Shown: piece after piece, positions 8,045-16,352 of the stretch
How positions within the stretch are numbered: the first letter of the stretch is position 1
How the letters are laid out: each line of letters opens with the position of its first letter
Assembly: GCF_036014015.1 (NCBI RefSeq)
Contig: NZ_CP107905.1
Location: 6,138,001-6,202,000, forward strand
DNA from: Streptomyces sp. NBC_00457
GTDB lineage: Bacteria > Actinomycetota > Actinomycetes > Streptomycetales > Streptomycetaceae
Direction of reading: 5' to 3'
Length of the DNA stretch: 64,000 nucleotides
Position numbers and translations under genes: made by a program
Notes under the pieces: generated by a model
The model's input: the letters and a program-made list of their open reading frames with translations, nothing else
Databases searched by the model: none
What the model was told of the DNA's origin: nothing

Positions 8045-8692
8045 CTACTTCGTCGGCTTCTTTCCCGTCACGCCCAGGTGCACCAACAGCGCCAGATTCG
8101 GCTTGAGTTCAGCCTGTTTGACGCCCCACGTCTGGAAGCCCTTCTGGTGCGAGGCGACGGCCGCGAGCATCGCGACCAGTGAACCGGCGACCGCGGCCGG
8201 GTTCACGTCCTTGTCGACCCGGCCCTTGGACTGGAGTTCGGCGACCGCGTCCACCAGGGAGTTGTTCACCGAGTTGAGGATCTTCATGCGGATCTTGTAG
8301 AACCGTTTGTCTCCCTCGGCGGCACCGAGGTCGACGACGCGCAGGATCGCGTCGTTCCGGCGCCAGAACTCCAGGAAACCGTCCACGAGTTCCTGCGCGG
8401 TCTGCCAGCCGGCCTTGCCGACCCATGACCGGCCCTCGAGCAGCTCGGTCAACTGGCCGCCCTCGGCGGCCATTTGCTCGGCGATCTCCAGGACGGCGCC
8501 TTCGACGTCCGGGAAGTACTGATAGAAGGTGGCGGGCGAAGTGCCCGCTTTCCGGGCGACATCGATGACTTTGACGTCCCGGTACGGGGAGGAGCTGAGC
8601 ATCTCGCTGAGGCAGTCGAGCAGCTTCTGCCGGGTCGCCTGCCCACGCCGACCGGCCACGCGGCCGTCGACGGTACGCACTTGTCCTGTCAT
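8045..8692 (-). CDS. TetR family transcriptional repressor
   Basis: A 215-residue protein. The N-terminal helix-turn-helix is clear: RQKLLDCLSEML, then KVIDVARKAGTSPATFYQYFP. The rest is an all-helical ligand-binding and dimerisation domain. The location next to kbpA and afsK is as I recall it in other Streptomyces. It is the only TetR-type gene in the window, so it is a candidate for the protein that binds the shared CTGACGnnnCGTCAG operators. A weaker site with a perfect right arm (CTGTCATGCCGTCAG, 8686-8700) overlaps its own start codon and could give autoregulation. The assignment to the regulon is inference; the true regulator may lie outside the window. Confidence 0.9.
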   Translation of the reverse strand: MTGQVRTVDGRVAGRRGQATRQKLLDCLSEMLSSSPYRDVKVIDVARKAGTSPATFYQYFPDVEGAVLEIAEQMAAEGGQLTELLEGRSWVGKAGWQTAQELVDGFLEFWRRNDAILRVVDLGAAEGDKRFYKIRMKILNSVNNSLVDAVAELQSKGRVDKDVNPAAVAGSLVAMLAAVASHQKGFQTWGVKQAELKPNLALLVHLGVTGKKPTK

Positions 8693-8814
8693 GCCGTCAG
8701 CTTACCGAGGGGTGATCGGAGCGCGATTCGGCCGACTGCAAATGGGGTGCACGGGGGTGGAGCGGGTGGTGCGCCTGGTCTGCGCGGTGTGTGCGAGCCC
8801 GTTACGTTGACGGC

Positions 8815-9558
8815 ATGGCCGAAAACAGGGCATCCGCGGGCGAAGAGGCATACGGCGAGGGCGTCGCGTGCTGGGTGGAGGCCCAGCTGCCCGACGTGGC
8901 GGCGGGCAAGCGGTTCTACGGCGAACTTTTCGGGTGGACCTTCGAAGATCAGCCGACGGCGCGTGGCGGCTCCGTATGGGCCGTTCGTGACGGCGCCCCC
9001 GTCGCCGCGCTCGCGCACAAGGCGGACGGCCGTATGCCCACCGTGTGGACCGTGTACTTCGCGACGCCGGACGCTCAGGCGCTGGCCGTGCGGGTCCAGA
9101 GGGCCGGCGGCCAGATCGTCACGGAGCCCCTGCCGGTCGGCGACCTGGGCAGGGCCGCGCTGGTCGCCGACCCGGAGGGCGCCGTCTTCGGCCTCTGGCA
9201 GGCGGGCTCGCACCGCGGTTTCGGCGAGCGGCACGAGCCCGGCACCTTCGCCTGGACCGAGCTGTACACGCGGGACACGGAGGGGGCGAACAACTTCTAC
9301 GGCGGTCTGTTCACCGACGCCCTGTTCGGACCGGACGCCGAGCCCGACTTCGGCCGCGCGCCCGTCTCCGACGTCTTCCCGCCCGAGATGCCGCCCCACC
9401 TCCTCGTCCATTTCGGTACCGACGACTGCGACGCCGTACTCGAAACGGTGCGGCAGCTCGGCGGACGCGTACAGGCACCCCCATTCGACGCGTCATACGG
9501 CAGGGTGGCCGTTGTCACGGACAATCAGGGGGCGTCCTTCGCGTTGCTGCAGCGCTGA
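8815..9558 (+). CDS. kbpA: VOC-fold protein, probable AfsK-binding inhibitor KbpA
   Basis: A 247-residue protein made of two tandem vicinal-oxygen-chelate (glyoxalase/bleomycin-resistance) domains. The first starts at VACWVEAQLPDVAAGKRFYG and the second at FAWTELYTRDTEGANNFYG. In S. coelicolor the gene directly upstream of afsK encodes KbpA, which binds AfsK and restrains its autophosphorylation. Position, orientation and size fit, so I use that symbol with moderate confidence, mainly from synteny. The metal-ligand positions of catalytic VOC enzymes are not obviously kept, consistent with a binding rather than an enzymatic role. The start at 8815 was chosen over an in-frame start at 8791 that lacks a ribosome-binding site. 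Confidence 0.7.
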   Translation: MAENRASAGEEAYGEGVACWVEAQLPDVAAGKRFYGELFGWTFEDQPTARGGSVWAVRDGAPVAALAHKADGRMPTVWTVYFATPDAQALAVRVQRAGGQIVTEPLPVGDLGRAALVADPEGAVFGLWQAGSHRGFGERHEPGTFAWTELYTRDTEGANNFYGGLFTDALFGPDAEPDFGRAPVSDVFPPEMPPHLLVHFGTDDCDAVLETVRQLGGRVQAPPFDASYGRVAVVTDNQGASFALLQR

Positions 9559-9616
9559 TCTCTTGCTGAGATACCGCGTCCAGCATGCGAAAGGGGCCTT
9601 TGCGCGGCCCTGAACC

Positions 9617-9658
9617 TGTGTTTCTGTCCCAGGGCACTGTGTTTTTGTCCCAAGACAC
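9617..9658 (+). repeat. Two tandem 21-bp direct repeats upstream of afsK
   Basis: Two adjacent 21-bp units (9617-9637 and 9638-9658) match at 18 of 21 positions. The core is TGTGTTT, one variable base, then TGTCCCA. They lie in the 246-bp gap between kbpA and afsK, unusually T-rich for this genome. A regulator site in the afsK promoter is possible. Confidence 0.5.
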
Positions 9659-9804
9659 CCCGATCCGCCCCCGGGTTCGCAACCAGTGCCCGGGACAGGA
9701 AGAATCAGGGTGCGTGCCGCCAAGGCGGTGCGGTGGTGAGACGCTGCACTTCGGTCGCGTACACATGTGGAATGACGCGGCTCGTACGGGGAGGTGGCAG
9801 GCAA

Positions 9805-12165
9805 GTGGTGGATCAGCTGACGCAGCACGATCCGCGGCGGATCGGGCCGTTCGAGGTGCTGGGACGGCTGGGTGCCGGCGGCATGGGGCTGGTCTATCTC
9901 GCGCGCTCGGCTTCGGGCCGGCGCGTGGCGATCAAGACGGTCCGGACGGAGCTGGCCGAGGACCAGCTCTTCCGGGTCCGCTTCACGCGTGAGGTCGAGG
10001 CGGCACGGGCGGTCTCCGGTTTCTATACGGCGGCCGTGGTCGACGCCGACCCGCGGGCGGCCGTGCCCTGGCTGGCCACCGCGTATGTGCCCGCTCCCTC
10101 GCTCGAGGAAATAGTGAACGAGTGCGGGCCCCTCCCGGCCCAGGCGGTCCGCTGGCTCGCGGCGGGTGTGGCGGAGGCGCTGCAGTCCATCCACGGCGCC
10201 GGTCTGGTCCACCGCGACCTCAAACCGTCGAACGTCCTCGTGGTCGAGGACGGCCCTCGCGTCATCGACTTCGGTATCGCCTCCGGCGTCTCCAACACAC
10301 GTCTGACGATGACCAACGTCGCCGTGGGGACGCCCGCCTACATGTCGCCGGAGCAGGCCAAGGACTCGCGGAGCGTGACCGGCGCGAGCGACGTGTTCTC
10401 GCTCGGCTCGATGCTCGTCTTCGCCGCCACCGGCCACGCCCCCTTCCACGGCGCCAACCCGGTCGAGACCGTCTTCATGCTGCTGCGCGAGGGCCCGGAC
10501 CTGGAGGGACTCCCGGAGGAGCTGCGCCCCCTCATCGAGTCCGTTATGAAGATGGAGGCCACCGCCCGCCCCAACCCGGCCGACCTCCAGGCCCAGCTGG
10601 CCCCCCACCTCTTCGGCTCCGGCTCCGACGACAGCGGTACGGCGTCGGCGTGGCTGCCTGAGCGGGCGGTGAGCCTGATCGAGGCCCGCCGCAACGGACG
10701 CCCGCCGGCCAAGCCCACGCCGGGCTCCGGCCGCAGCGGCGGTCGGGGCGCCGTGCCGCATCCGCCCCCGCCCTCGCACGACCCCGTCGTCCCGGCGCCC
10801 GTGCCCGCCCCGGTCGGCGCCCCCGACACCGGTCCCGTACGGCTGGCCGGCGGCGCGGTGCCGATCGGACCCGGCCCGCGCGTCGCCGACGCCCGCGCCG
10901 CCGCCGTGAAGGCACCCCCTCCAGAGGCCGGCCTGGTCGCCTCCTGGTCCCGCCCTCGCCCCGGCGTCAACGGCACGGAGCCCGCCGTGGGCCCTGCCGT
11001 GACCGCACCGCCGCCCGCACCCCCGGAGACCGCCGCCGGCTGGCGCCCCTGGCGCTTCCGTATGTCGAACGACGTCTGGGGCACCCCCTCCGTCTCCGGC
11101 GACCTCGTCTACGTCACCTCCTTCGAGGTCCACGCCCTCGACGTGGCCACCGGCCGCCGCCGCTTCAAGACGAGAGACGTCGCCTGGTCGATGGCGGTCG
11201 CGGACGGCCGTATCCACGCCTCCGACGGACCCACGCTGTACGCCCTCGATGCCCGGGAGGGCGCGGACCTGTGGCGCCTGTCCACCGACGCCTGGGTGTA
11301 CTCGCTCAAGGCCGACCGCGGCACCGTCATCACCGGCACGCGCGGTGGCGGCGTCCAGGCCTGGGAGGCCTCGAACGGGCAGAAGCTGTGGGAGATCACC
11401 GGCGCGCAGACCGACTTCGAGTCGCCTGAGGCGGGGCCGGCCCTGTACGACGGCACGGTCTTCGTCTGGCAGGACGCACGGCTGCGTGCGCTGGACGCCC
11501 GCACCGGCGACGAGCGCTGGTCGTACCCGATCGGCGACGCGGCCTCCTGCGGCGGCGTTCCAGTACGGGTGGCGCAGGCCCACGACGGATTCGTGTACGT
11601 CTGTGCCGGGACGCGCGTCCTCGCCGTCGACGTGACCTCAGGCCATGTCCGCTGGCACTTCGAGGCGCCGGCGGTCTTCCTCTGCCCGCCGACCTTCGTC
11701 CCCGGCCCGGCCGTCACCGGCGGCGGGGTCTATCTCGCCGACTACCTCGGCACGGTGTACGCCCTCGACGCCACGGACGGCCGCGATCGCTGGCGCATCG
11801 CGACCGAGTCCCGTGCGTCCGTCGAGCCGGTGCTGGTGGCCGCGGGGCATGTCCATGTGGGCAGCGGCAAGGGGCTCTACACGCTCGATGCGGTCACCGG
11901 TACGCCTAAGTGGCGGTTCCAGGCGGGTGGGGACATCGTCGGTTCGCCGTCCGTGGCGGAGGGGCGGATTCACTTCGGGTCCACGGATCATCTGCTGTAC
12001 ACGCTCAAGGCCGATGACGGGCGGTTGAGGTGGAAGCTGGCGACGGGTGGGGAGATCACTGGGTCGCCGGTGGTGCGGGATGGGGTTGTGTACGCGTGCA
12101 GTAAGGATCGTTGCGTGTATGCGTTGGATGCGGAGAAGGGTACGGGGACTGCACGGACCGCGTAG
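9805..12165 (+). CDS. afsK: Serine/threonine protein kinase AfsK
   Basis: About 786 residues from the GTG at 9805 (ribosome-binding site GGGGAGG eight bases upstream; a GTG at 9808 is also possible). The kinase domain covers residues ~15-280: glycine loop [12 protein letters not shown], Lys in [15 protein letters not shown] near 137 and DFG near 155. A Pro-rich linker follows, then a C-terminal PQQ-type beta-propeller from ~410 with repeated YALDA / W-R-F motifs. The sequence closely matches AfsK as I remember it. AfsK is a membrane-associated kinase that phosphorylates AfsR and DivIVA and links secondary metabolism and hyphal growth to environmental signals. KbpA upstream and AfsR at 18829-21780 complete the system. 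There is no transmembrane segment, as in known AfsK. Confidence 0.95.
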   Translation: MVDQLTQHDPRRIGPFEVLGRLGAGGMGLVYLARSASGRRVAIKTVRTELAEDQLFRVRFTREVEAARAVSGFYTAAVVDADPRAAVPWLATAYVPAPSLEEIVNECGPLPAQAVRWLAAGVAEALQSIHGAGLVHRDLKPSNVLVVEDGPRVIDFGIASGVSNTRLTMTNVAVGTPAYMSPEQAKDSRSVTGASDVFSLGSMLVFAATGHAPFHGANPVETVFMLLREGPDLEGLPEELRPLIESVMKMEATARPNPADLQAQLAPHLFGSGSDDSGTASAWLPERAVSLIEARRNGRPPAKPTPGSGRSGGRGAVPHPPPPSHDPVVPAPVPAPVGAPDTGPVRLAGGAVPIGPGPRVADARAAAVKAPPPEAGLVASWSRPRPGVNGTEPAVGPAVTAPPPAPPETAAGWRPWRFRMSNDVWGTPSVSGDLVYVTSFEVHALDVATGRRRFKTRDVAWSMAVADGRIHASDGPTLYALDAREGADLWRLSTDAWVYSLKADRGTVITGTRGGGVQAWEASNGQKLWEITGAQTDFESPEAGPALYDGTVFVWQDARLRALDARTGDERWSYPIGDAASCGGVPVRVAQAHDGFVYVCAGTRVLAVDVTSGHVRWHFEAPAVFLCPPTFVPGPAVTGGGVYLADYLGTVYALDATDGRDRWRIATESRASVEPVLVAAGHVHVGSGKGLYTLDAVTGTPKWRFQAGGDIVGSPSVAEGRIHFGSTDHLLYTLKADDGRLRWKLATGGEITGSPVVRDGVVYACSKDRCVYALDAEKGTGTARTA

Positions 12166-12176
12166 GTTCGTTGCCG

Positions 12177-12231
12177 GGTGCGGGTCCGTTGTGGCTTGTC
12201 GCGCAGTTCCCCGCGCCCCTAACGGGGCGCT
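12177..12231 (+). repeat. Palindromic intergenic-type repeat, copy 3 (short subtype)
   Basis: Copy directly downstream of the afsK stop codon: GCGGGTCCGTTG, GCGCAGTTCCCCGCG and the terminal hairpin GCCCCTAACGGGGC. The hairpin could double as the afsK terminator. Confidence 0.75.
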
Positions 12232-12352
12232 GTTGCCCAGGTCGGTTTTTCTGGGACGGCCGTCGTGCCGGGCGCACGGAAGGGTCGTTCCGGACGGCGG
12301 CCGTCATGGCAGACGCTACGCCCGGTCGGAGGGCCCCGCCATGCGGCGCCGT

Positions 12353-13126
12353 TCAGCGCAGTCGGAACTCCCCGCCCCGTCGCCCGGCGAACAACTCCGC
12401 CTGCCGCTCACCCGGCAGATTGCCGAGGGCCACCAGGTGCGGCGCCTGTGCGAACCCCTGGGCCACGGCCCCCTCCCGTGCCGCCCACAGCGCCCGTACC
12501 GTCCCCTGTACCGCCTCCGCCGGATACCCGGCGATCACCGTCGCGCACTCGGTGGCCGCAGCCAATGCCTCGCCGGGCGCCGTGAGTTCGGAGACCAGCC
12601 CGATGTCGTAGGCACGCTGGGCCGAGATACGTTCCGCCGTGCCCATCAGGGCCATCCGCGCGGCCTCGCCGTAGGGCATCCGTTGCGCCATCAGCACCGA
12701 CTCGTACGCGCTGACCATCCCGTAGGTGGTGTGCGGGTCGAAGAAGGTGGCGGTCGGGTCGGCGATGAGGAAGTCGGACTCGCCGAGGAGGTAGAAGGCG
12801 CCGCCGCAGGCGATGCCCCGCACGGCGGCGATGACCGGTTTCCACAGGTCGTTCGCCTTCGGTCCGATGCGCAGGAGCGGATCGTCCGTCATGTACGGCG
12901 AGTTCGGCTGCGGCACGACGGAGTCCCGGTCGATCCCCGTGCAGAACGCCCGCTCCCCGGCCCCGGTGAGGACGACGGCCCGTACGGAGTCGTCGAACCG
13001 CAACTCCCGCCAGGCGTCGTGCAGTTCGGTCGCCGTCGTCAGGTCGATCGCGTTGAGGCGGTCCGGGCGGTCGAGGGTGACGACCGCGACGCCGGTGTCC
13101 TTGTCGGTCGTGAGGCCGAGGGTCAT
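12353..13126 (-). CDS. Enoyl-CoA hydratase/isomerase (crotonase) family protein
   Basis: A 257-residue crotonase-fold protein. It starts MTLGLTTDKDTGVAVVTLDRP and has the oxyanion-hole segments RAFCTGIDRDS and RGIACGGAFYLLGESD. The catalytic Glu positions of true hydratases are not clearly present in the stretch TATFFDPHTTYGMVSAYES, so hydration may not be the reaction; isomerase, hydrolase or ring-cleaving members also occur. The start overlaps the DUF35 stop by 4 bp (ATGA), showing coupling. It is the last gene of a three-gene operon (thiolase-like, DUF35, crotonase) under operators 3 and 4. Confidence 0.85.
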   Translation of the reverse strand: MTLGLTTDKDTGVAVVTLDRPDRLNAIDLTTATELHDAWRELRFDDSVRAVVLTGAGERAFCTGIDRDSVVPQPNSPYMTDDPLLRIGPKANDLWKPVIAAVRGIACGGAFYLLGESDFLIADPTATFFDPHTTYGMVSAYESVLMAQRMPYGEAARMALMGTAERISAQRAYDIGLVSELTAPGEALAAATECATVIAGYPAEAVQGTVRALWAAREGAVAQGFAQAPHLVALGNLPGERQAELFAGRRGGEFRLR

Positions 13127-13539
13127 GGGCGCTCCAGGATCCACTGCGGAAGGCCGGTGTCGGTGAACACGACCTGCACCCTGGCGCCGATGCGAACGCG
13201 GTCGGGGGAAAGGGAGTTGAGCGGCGCCCCGGGCTCCGTGACCAGGTTCCCCACGAGGCGTATCCGGGGGGCGTCGGCGAGTTCGACGACGATGACGTTG
13301 TACGGCGCCTGCGCCGCGTAGTCGGGCAGCAGGGGCGGGTGGGGGACGACGTACGACCAGATGCGCCCGTGTCCGCTGACCTGCCGCCACTCGCTCGCGA
13401 AGGACTGGCAGTGGGGGCAGCAGGGGCGGGGCGGGAAGCGGAGTTCGCCGCAGTCGGCGCAGGCCTGGATGCGCAGTTCGCCCTGGGCGGCGTAGCGCCA
13501 GAAGGGGGCGCCGTCGGTGTCGGTGACGGGAGCCAGCAT
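13123..13539 (-). CDS. DUF35 / OB-fold zinc-ribbon protein
   Basis: A 138-residue protein with zinc-ribbon CADCG and CPHC (14 residues apart) followed by an OB-fold domain (GRIWSYVVPHPP, YNVIVVELADAPRI). It lies directly downstream of a thiolase-like gene (4 bp between stop and start) and overlaps the crotonase start. Thiolase-like/DUF35 pairs such as Ltp2-ChsH2 form complexes in which DUF35 supplies the acyl-CoA-binding lid. This is the clearest such pair in the window. Confidence 0.88.
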   Translation of the reverse strand: MLAPVTDTDGAPFWRYAAQGELRIQACADCGELRFPPRPCCPHCQSFASEWRQVSGHGRIWSYVVPHPPLLPDYAAQAPYNVIVVELADAPRIRLVGNLVTEPGAPLNSLSPDRVRIGARVQVVFTDTGLPQWILERP

Positions 13540-13543
13540 GTTC

Positions 13544-14692
13544 TCAACTCCTCAGCAGCAGTGCGGACGTCGGAACCCCTTCACCCGCCGTGACCAGGCA
13601 GGTGGCCGCCCCCGGCACCTGGGCGGTACTCGTCCCGCGCAACTGCTTCACGCCCTCGTTGATGAGGTTGAAGCCGTGCACGTATGCCTCGGAGAGCCCG
13701 CCGCCCCCGGTGTTCAGCGGCAGCCGCCCGCCGATCTCCAGCGCGCCGCCCTCCGTGAACGCACCGCCCTCGCCGCGCCCGCAGAAGCCGTAGCCCTCCA
13801 GGGAGAGCGGGATGAGGGGCGTGAACGCGTCGTAGATCTGGGCGACGTCGATGTCCTGGGGCGTGAAGTCGGCGTGTTTCCACAGGTGCCGGGCGGCGGT
13901 CCAGGCGGGGCCGGTGAGCGGGTCGTCGTTCCAGTAGTTGACCATGCCGTGGTGCTGGGCGGGCAGGCCCTGGGCGGCGGAGTGGACGTAAGCGGGGGTG
14001 TGCCGGCAGTCGCGGGCGCGCTCCCTGCTGACGATGACGCAGGCCAACGCCCCGTCCGTCTCCAGGCAGTTGTCGAAGAGGCAGAGGGGCTCGCTGATCC
14101 AGCGGGAGGTCATGTACATATCGCGGGTGAGGGGGCGGTCGTACATGATCGCGGCGGGGTTCTGGTTGGCCCGGTTGCGGCAGGCGAGGGCGACGTTGAA
14201 GAGGTGGTCGCGGGTGGCGCCGTACTCGTGCATATAGCGGCGCGTGAGCATGGCTATCTCGTCGGCGGGGCGCAGCAGGCCGAAGGGGCGGGTCCACTGG
14301 GCGGGGGTGGGGAGTTGGACGGCGGTGTTGGTCCAGGGGCGGGGGCCGGACCCGCGCTTGCGTGACCGCCAGGCCACGCCCACGGTCGCCTGCCCGGTCG
14401 CGATGGCGGCGGCGAGATGGGCGACGGTGGCGCAGGAACCGCCGCCGCCGTAGCCGACCTTGCTGAAGAACGTGAGGTCGCCGAACCCGACGGCCTTCGC
14501 CAGCTCCACCTCGTCCGTCTCCTCCATCGTGTACGAGGCGAGCGCGTCGACCTCGCCGGGCGCGATACCGGCGTCGTCGAGAGCGGTGAGAACGGCACGG
14601 CAGGCCAGGGTCCGCTCGTCGTCGGGGAGGTGCTTGGCGAAGGGGGTCTGCCCGATGCCGACGATGGCGGTGGCGTCCTTGAGTCCGGCCAT
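13544..14692 (-). CDS. Thiolase-like / lipid-transfer protein family protein
   Basis: A 382-residue thiolase-fold protein that starts MAGLKDATAIVGIGQTPFAK, typical of the Ltp group. The glycine-rich C-terminal loop is NTGGGGLSEAYVHGF, in which the usual HP of thiolases is altered. At the nucleophile region it reads VGYGGGGSCATVAH, so a Cys exists but is shifted from the canonical position. I prefer the ATG at 14692 (GGAGG ten bases upstream) to the GTG at 14701, which lies one base from that site. It is the first gene of the operon with DUF35 and crotonase, divergent from the acyl-CoA ligase. Confidence 0.82.
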   Translation of the reverse strand: MAGLKDATAIVGIGQTPFAKHLPDDERTLACRAVLTALDDAGIAPGEVDALASYTMEETDEVELAKAVGFGDLTFFSKVGYGGGGSCATVAHLAAAIATGQATVGVAWRSRKRGSGPRPWTNTAVQLPTPAQWTRPFGLLRPADEIAMLTRRYMHEYGATRDHLFNVALACRNRANQNPAAIMYDRPLTRDMYMTSRWISEPLCLFDNCLETDGALACVIVSRERARDCRHTPAYVHSAAQGLPAQHHGMVNYWNDDPLTGPAWTAARHLWKHADFTPQDIDVAQIYDAFTPLIPLSLEGYGFCGRGEGGAFTEGGALEIGGRLPLNTGGGGLSEAYVHGFNLINEGVKQLRGTSTAQVPGAATCLVTAGEGVPTSALLLRS

Positions 14693-14724
14693 GTGCTGCA
14701 CACCTCCATGCTGCTGAAGGGCTG

Positions 14725-14739
14725 CTGACAGGTCGTCAG
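14725..14739. promoter_or_regulatory. Shared palindromic operator, site 3
   Basis: CTGACAGGTCGTCAG, one mismatch from the consensus, in the divergent region between the thiolase-like operon (minus) and the acyl-CoA ligase (plus). Its centre is 27 bp from that of site 4. Confidence 0.65.
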
Positions 14740-14751
14740 AGTACAGCTAAT

Positions 14752-14766
14752 CTGACGGGTAGTCAG
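14752..14766. promoter_or_regulatory. Shared palindromic operator, site 4
   Basis: CTGACGGGTAGTCAG, one mismatch, preceded by AAT. It ends just before the first possible ATG of the ligase gene (14769). That supports the downstream GTG at 14790 as the true start. Confidence 0.65.
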
Positions 14767-14789
14767 CTATGAGGTTGGGGAGGCGTGCT

Positions 14790-16352
14790 GTGCGCGGTGA
14801 CGTGGAGTGGGGCAGCATCCCGGGACTCGTCCGGTCCGCCGCCGAGCGGTATGCGGACGCCGAGGCGGTGGTGGAGGGCCGCACCCGGATCTCGTACGCC
14901 GAACTGGGCGCCCGCGTCGAACGGTCGGCGGCGGCCTGCATGGCGAACGGGATCGAGCCCGGTGACCGGGTCGGGATCTGGGCCCCGAACTCCCTCGACT
15001 GGATCGTGGCGGCGCTCGGCGCGGTGTCGGCCGGGGCGGTGCTGGTCCCCGTCAACACCCGCTTCAAGGGCGTGGAGGCGGCGGACGTGCTGCGCAGGAG
15101 CGGGGCGCGGCTGCTGTTCGTGACGGGGACGTTCCTGGGGACGTCGTATGTGGCGTCCCTGCGGCGGGCGGTCGCGGAGGGGCCGGGGCTGCCGGCGCTG
15201 GAGCAGGTGGTCGTGCTGTCGGACGACGCCCCCGCCGACTACCGCACCTGGAAGGACTTCCTGGCCGGCGGCGAGGGAGTGGAGCCGTCCGAGGTGCGAG
15301 CACGCTCGGCGGCCGTGGACGGTTCCTGGCCGTCGGACATCGTCTTCACGTCCGGTACGACGGGCCGTCCCAAGGGCGCGGTGATCACGCATGCCCAGAC
15401 GCTGCGGGCGTACGAAGTCTGGAGCGATCTCGCCGGGTTGAGGCGCGGCGACCGCTACCTCATCGTGAACCCCTTCTTCCACACCTTCGGCTACAAGGCG
15501 GGTGTGATCGCCTGCTTGATGCGCGGCGCGACGATGATCCCGCAGCCGGTGTTCAACGTAGACACGGCCCTGGCGAACATAGCGGCGGAACGGGTCTCGG
15601 TCCTTCCGGGGCCACCGACCCTGCACCAGTCGCTGCTTGACCACCCCGCGAGGGACGCGCACGACCTGTCCGCGCTGCGGCTGGTGGTGACGGGCGCCGC
15701 GGTGGTGCCGTTGCGCCTGGTGGAGCGGCTGAGGGGCGAGTTGGGGGTCGAGACCGTACTCACCGCATACGGCCTGTCGGAGGCGAGCGGCATCGTGACG
15801 ATGTGCCGGCGAGGCGACCCGCTGCCGGTGATCGCGTCGACCTCGGGACGGGCGATACCGGGCACGGAGGTACGCGTCGAGGCACCGGTCGGCGAGCCCG
15901 GCGAGGTCCTGGTCCGCGGCTTCAACGTGATGCGCGGCTACTACGAGGACGAGGCGGCGACGGCGGAAGTGCTGGGGTCGGACGGGTGGCTGCGGACCGG
16001 CGACGTGGGCGTGCTGGACGACGAGGGCAACCTGCGCATCACGGACCGCATCAAGGACATGTTCATCGTCGGCGGCTTCAACGCGTACCCGGCGGAGATA
16101 GAGCAACTCCTCGGCCTGCATCCCGATGTGGCGGACGTCGCGGTGATCGGCGTACCGGACGCGCGGCTCGGCGAGGTCGGGAAGGCGTACGTGGTGCGGC
16201 GGCCGGGGGCTGTGGTCACCGGCGACGACCTGATCGCGTGGGCGCGGCGGGAGATGGCGAACTACAAGGTGCCGCGGGTGGTGGAGTTCGTGCCGGAGCT
16301 GCCGAGGAACGCTAGCGGGAAGGTGGTGAAGGGCGAGCTGCGATCGGGGTGA
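14790..16352 (+). CDS. Acyl-CoA synthetase (class I adenylate-forming ligase, FadD-like)
   Basis: About 520 residues with all landmark motifs: P-loop TSGTTGRPKGAVITH (~residues 188-202), YGLSEASG, WLRTGDVGVLD, ITDRIKDMFIVGGFNAYP, and the catalytic Lys in NASGKVVKGELR at the end. Such enzymes activate a carboxylic acid with ATP and load it on CoA. I chose the GTG at 14790, seven bases after GGGGAGG; the ATG at 14769 would nearly touch operator 4. It is divergent from the thiolase-like/DUF35/crotonase operon, so it likely performs the entry step of the pathway. The last 41 bp overlap the end of the convergent membrane-protein gene. Confidence 0.9.
   Translation: MRGDVEWGSIPGLVRSAAERYADAEAVVEGRTRISYAELGARVERSAAACMANGIEPGDRVGIWAPNSLDWIVAALGAVSAGAVLVPVNTRFKGVEAADVLRRSGARLLFVTGTFLGTSYVASLRRAVAEGPGLPALEQVVVLSDDAPADYRTWKDFLAGGEGVEPSEVRARSAAVDGSWPSDIVFTSGTTGRPKGAVITHAQTLRAYEVWSDLAGLRRGDRYLIVNPFFHTFGYKAGVIACLMRGATMIPQPVFNVDTALANIAAERVSVLPGPPTLHQSLLDHPARDAHDLSALRLVVTGAAVVPLRLVERLRGELGVETVLTAYGLSEASGIVTMCRRGDPLPVIASTSGRAIPGTEVRVEAPVGEPGEVLVRGFNVMRGYYEDEAATAEVLGSDGWLRTGDVGVLDDEGNLRITDRIKDMFIVGGFNAYPAEIEQLLGLHPDVADVAVIGVPDARLGEVGKAYVVRRPGAVVTGDDLIAWARREMANYKVPRVVEFVPELPRNASGKVVKGELRSG

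Noticed and set aside
9493..11583. A 696-codon open frame antisense to afsK
   Set aside because: It lies opposite the well-supported kinase domain and has no recognisable domain.
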